Below are positions 12,866 through 13,419 of a stretch of DNA of 13,419 bases, piece after piece. Every line of letters begins with the position of its first letter. Within the stretch, counting starts at the first letter, position 1. This stretch comes from Streptosporangiaceae bacterium (GTDB taxonomy: Bacteria > Actinomycetota > Actinomycetes > Streptosporangiales > Streptosporangiaceae). The stretch covers positions 1-13,419 of the forward strand of contig JASIBM010000025.1 of assembly GCA_030045175.1 (NCBI GenBank), written 5' to 3'. The position numbers were made by a program, and so were the translations under genes. The notes beneath the pieces are model-generated. The model had not been told where the DNA came from. It ran no database searches and was given only the letters and a program-made list of their open reading frames with translations.

Positions 12866-12871
12866 AGTGTA
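12866..12871 (-). promoter_or_regulatory. Candidate -10 element for the rpsF cluster
   Basis: The minus strand reads TACACT, the same hexamer as the tRNA-Arg candidate -10. It would give a leader of about 80 bases that contains the hairpin. No clear -35 is visible at normal spacing. Confidence 0.35.
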
Positions 12872-12904
12872 CCCGATCGCGCTGGGTCCCCACGGCCCGC
12901 CTCC

Positions 12905-12979
12905 GGCACTGCCCTCCCCGCGCGCCTCGGGCGCTGGCCTCCCCGCGCGCCTCGGGCACTGCCCTCTCCGCGCGCCTCG
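12905..12979. repeat. 25-bp tandem repeat, three copies
   Basis: The unit ggcactgccctccccgcgcg plus cctcg occurs at 12905-12929, 12930-12954 and 12955-12979, with a few substitutions, and the next bases begin a further copy (ggcgcg). It lies between the divergent rpsF cluster and the small membrane protein gene. It contains CGCGCG cores and is extremely GC rich. Confidence 0.85.
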
Positions 12980-13066
12980 GGCGCGCCGCTTCATTTTCGT
13001 CGCCGGAGGGAAGATGATGGGAGGTAATAATGCCCGCCTTGATCCATCCCCCTGGAGGTGACGGCC

Positions 13067-13372
13067 GTGTCCGAGGCCCCAACCAGGAACCGCGCGCACG
13101 TGCCTCATGTCACGCTGAACACCGACGGCAAGCGGCACCCTTGGATCAACACGGCCGCCGCCTACAGCGTCCTGGCGGGCCTTGTGTCCTTCGTCATCGG
13201 CATGCTGAACCAGATGCACCTGCTGGGCACGGCGCTTGGTGCGACAGGTTTCCTGGTCGGCGTCGTGGCCCAGTTGATGTCGGCGACCAGGGCTGAGCGC
13301 ATGTTCATCGTGTTCGGCATCGTCGCCTCGTTCGTCGGGATGGGCCTCGGTTTCGCCCACGGCGGGTTCTAA
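13067..13372 (+). CDS. Small membrane protein, unknown function
   Basis: The 101-residue protein has a polar N-terminus (MSEAPTRNRAHVPHVTLNTD) followed by three predicted transmembrane helices at about residues 30-47, 51-71 and 79-98, and a very short tail (HGGF). Helix 1 contains VLAGLVSFVIGML and helix 3 MFIVFGIVASFVGMGLGF. The start GTG at 13067 was chosen because GGAGG lies 8 bases upstream; the GTG at 13058 would overlap that site. No catalytic motif is seen. It is divergent from rpsF. Similar-looking small proteins are common in actinobacteria, but I cannot name a family with confidence. Confidence 0.8.
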   Translation: MSEAPTRNRAHVPHVTLNTDGKRHPWINTAAAYSVLAGLVSFVIGMLNQMHLLGTALGATGFLVGVVAQLMSATRAERMFIVFGIVASFVGMGLGFAHGGF

Positions 13373-13395
13373 GCGCTCCAACGGCAACTGAGCGC
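13373..13395 (+). terminator. Weak hairpin after the last gene
   Basis: GCGCTC (13373-13378) and GAGCGC (13390-13395) can pair over 6 bp around an 11-base loop immediately after the TAA. There is no T-tract, so termination is uncertain. Confidence 0.3.
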
Positions 13396-13419
13396 GCGGC
13401 GTAGCTAAGCTCGGGGGAT

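Noticed and set aside
12806..13387. Long 193-codon minus-strand open frame
   Set aside because: It is antisense to the membrane protein gene and runs through the 25-bp repeats. Its His/Asp/Arg-rich composition is typical of a shadow frame in GC-rich DNA.
1..13419. CRISPR array, complete insertion sequence or prophage
   Set aside because: There are no regularly spaced repeats with unique spacers, no transposase or integrase frame, and no phage structural genes. The palindromes at 6539 and 6805 are only two copies.

Overview
The window is high-GC DNA with strong G/C preference at third codon positions, many GTG starts and several ECF sigma factors. Together with the order rpsF-ssb-rpsR-rplI-dnaB, this points to an actinomycete-type actinobacterium. 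No species can be assigned from the sequence alone.

Layout. Positions 1-6300 look like an accessory or regulatory region. They hold the 3' part of an ECF42-type sigma factor with a C-terminal TPR-like domain (+), a VOC/glyoxalase-like protein (-), a scar built of three gene fragments in alternating orientation (about 1512-1978), and an unusual SDR lacking the catalytic Tyr and Lys (-). The SDR lies behind a long ECF sigma factor with a SnoaL-like C-terminal domain (-), which is divergent from an SRPBCC/AHSA1-like gene (+). Next come a short SigE-like ECF sigma factor overlapping by four bases a membrane-anchored protein of unknown family (-), and a small three-helix membrane protein (-). A tRNA-Arg(ACG) gene (6410-6482, -) separates this part from the core genome. 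Between the tRNA and dnaB lie two copies of a 53-bp imperfect palindrome with compensating base changes. They flank the N-terminal remnant of an XRE-type antitoxin, and a strong GC hairpin follows at the end of dnaB.

From 6947 to 12777 the window carries the conserved replication/translation cluster rpsF-ssb-rpsR-rplI-dnaB, all on the minus strand. dnaB is interrupted by two inteins. The first splits the Walker A motif right after the P-loop lysine, has the Trp-Cys-Thr signature of class 3 inteins and keeps both LAGLIDADG acidic motifs. The second sits at the position of the Synechocystis DnaB intein, is of the ordinary Cys1 type, and has lost both endonuclease acidic motifs. Removing both leaves a 449-residue helicase of normal length. 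Between rplI and dnaB there is a 770-bp interval holding a small plus-strand gene (possibly leaderless) and a cluster of DnaA-box-like 9-mers, including one perfect TTATCCACA.

The right end (12778-13419) holds the rpsF leader with a hairpin, a 25-bp tandem repeat in three copies, and a small membrane protein gene on the plus strand.

The observations most worth following are the two-intein DnaB with inteins of different class and apparent age, the DnaA-box cluster upstream of dnaB, the covarying palindromes around the antitoxin remnant, the SDR without its catalytic pair, and the sigma factor with an overlapping unknown membrane partner.
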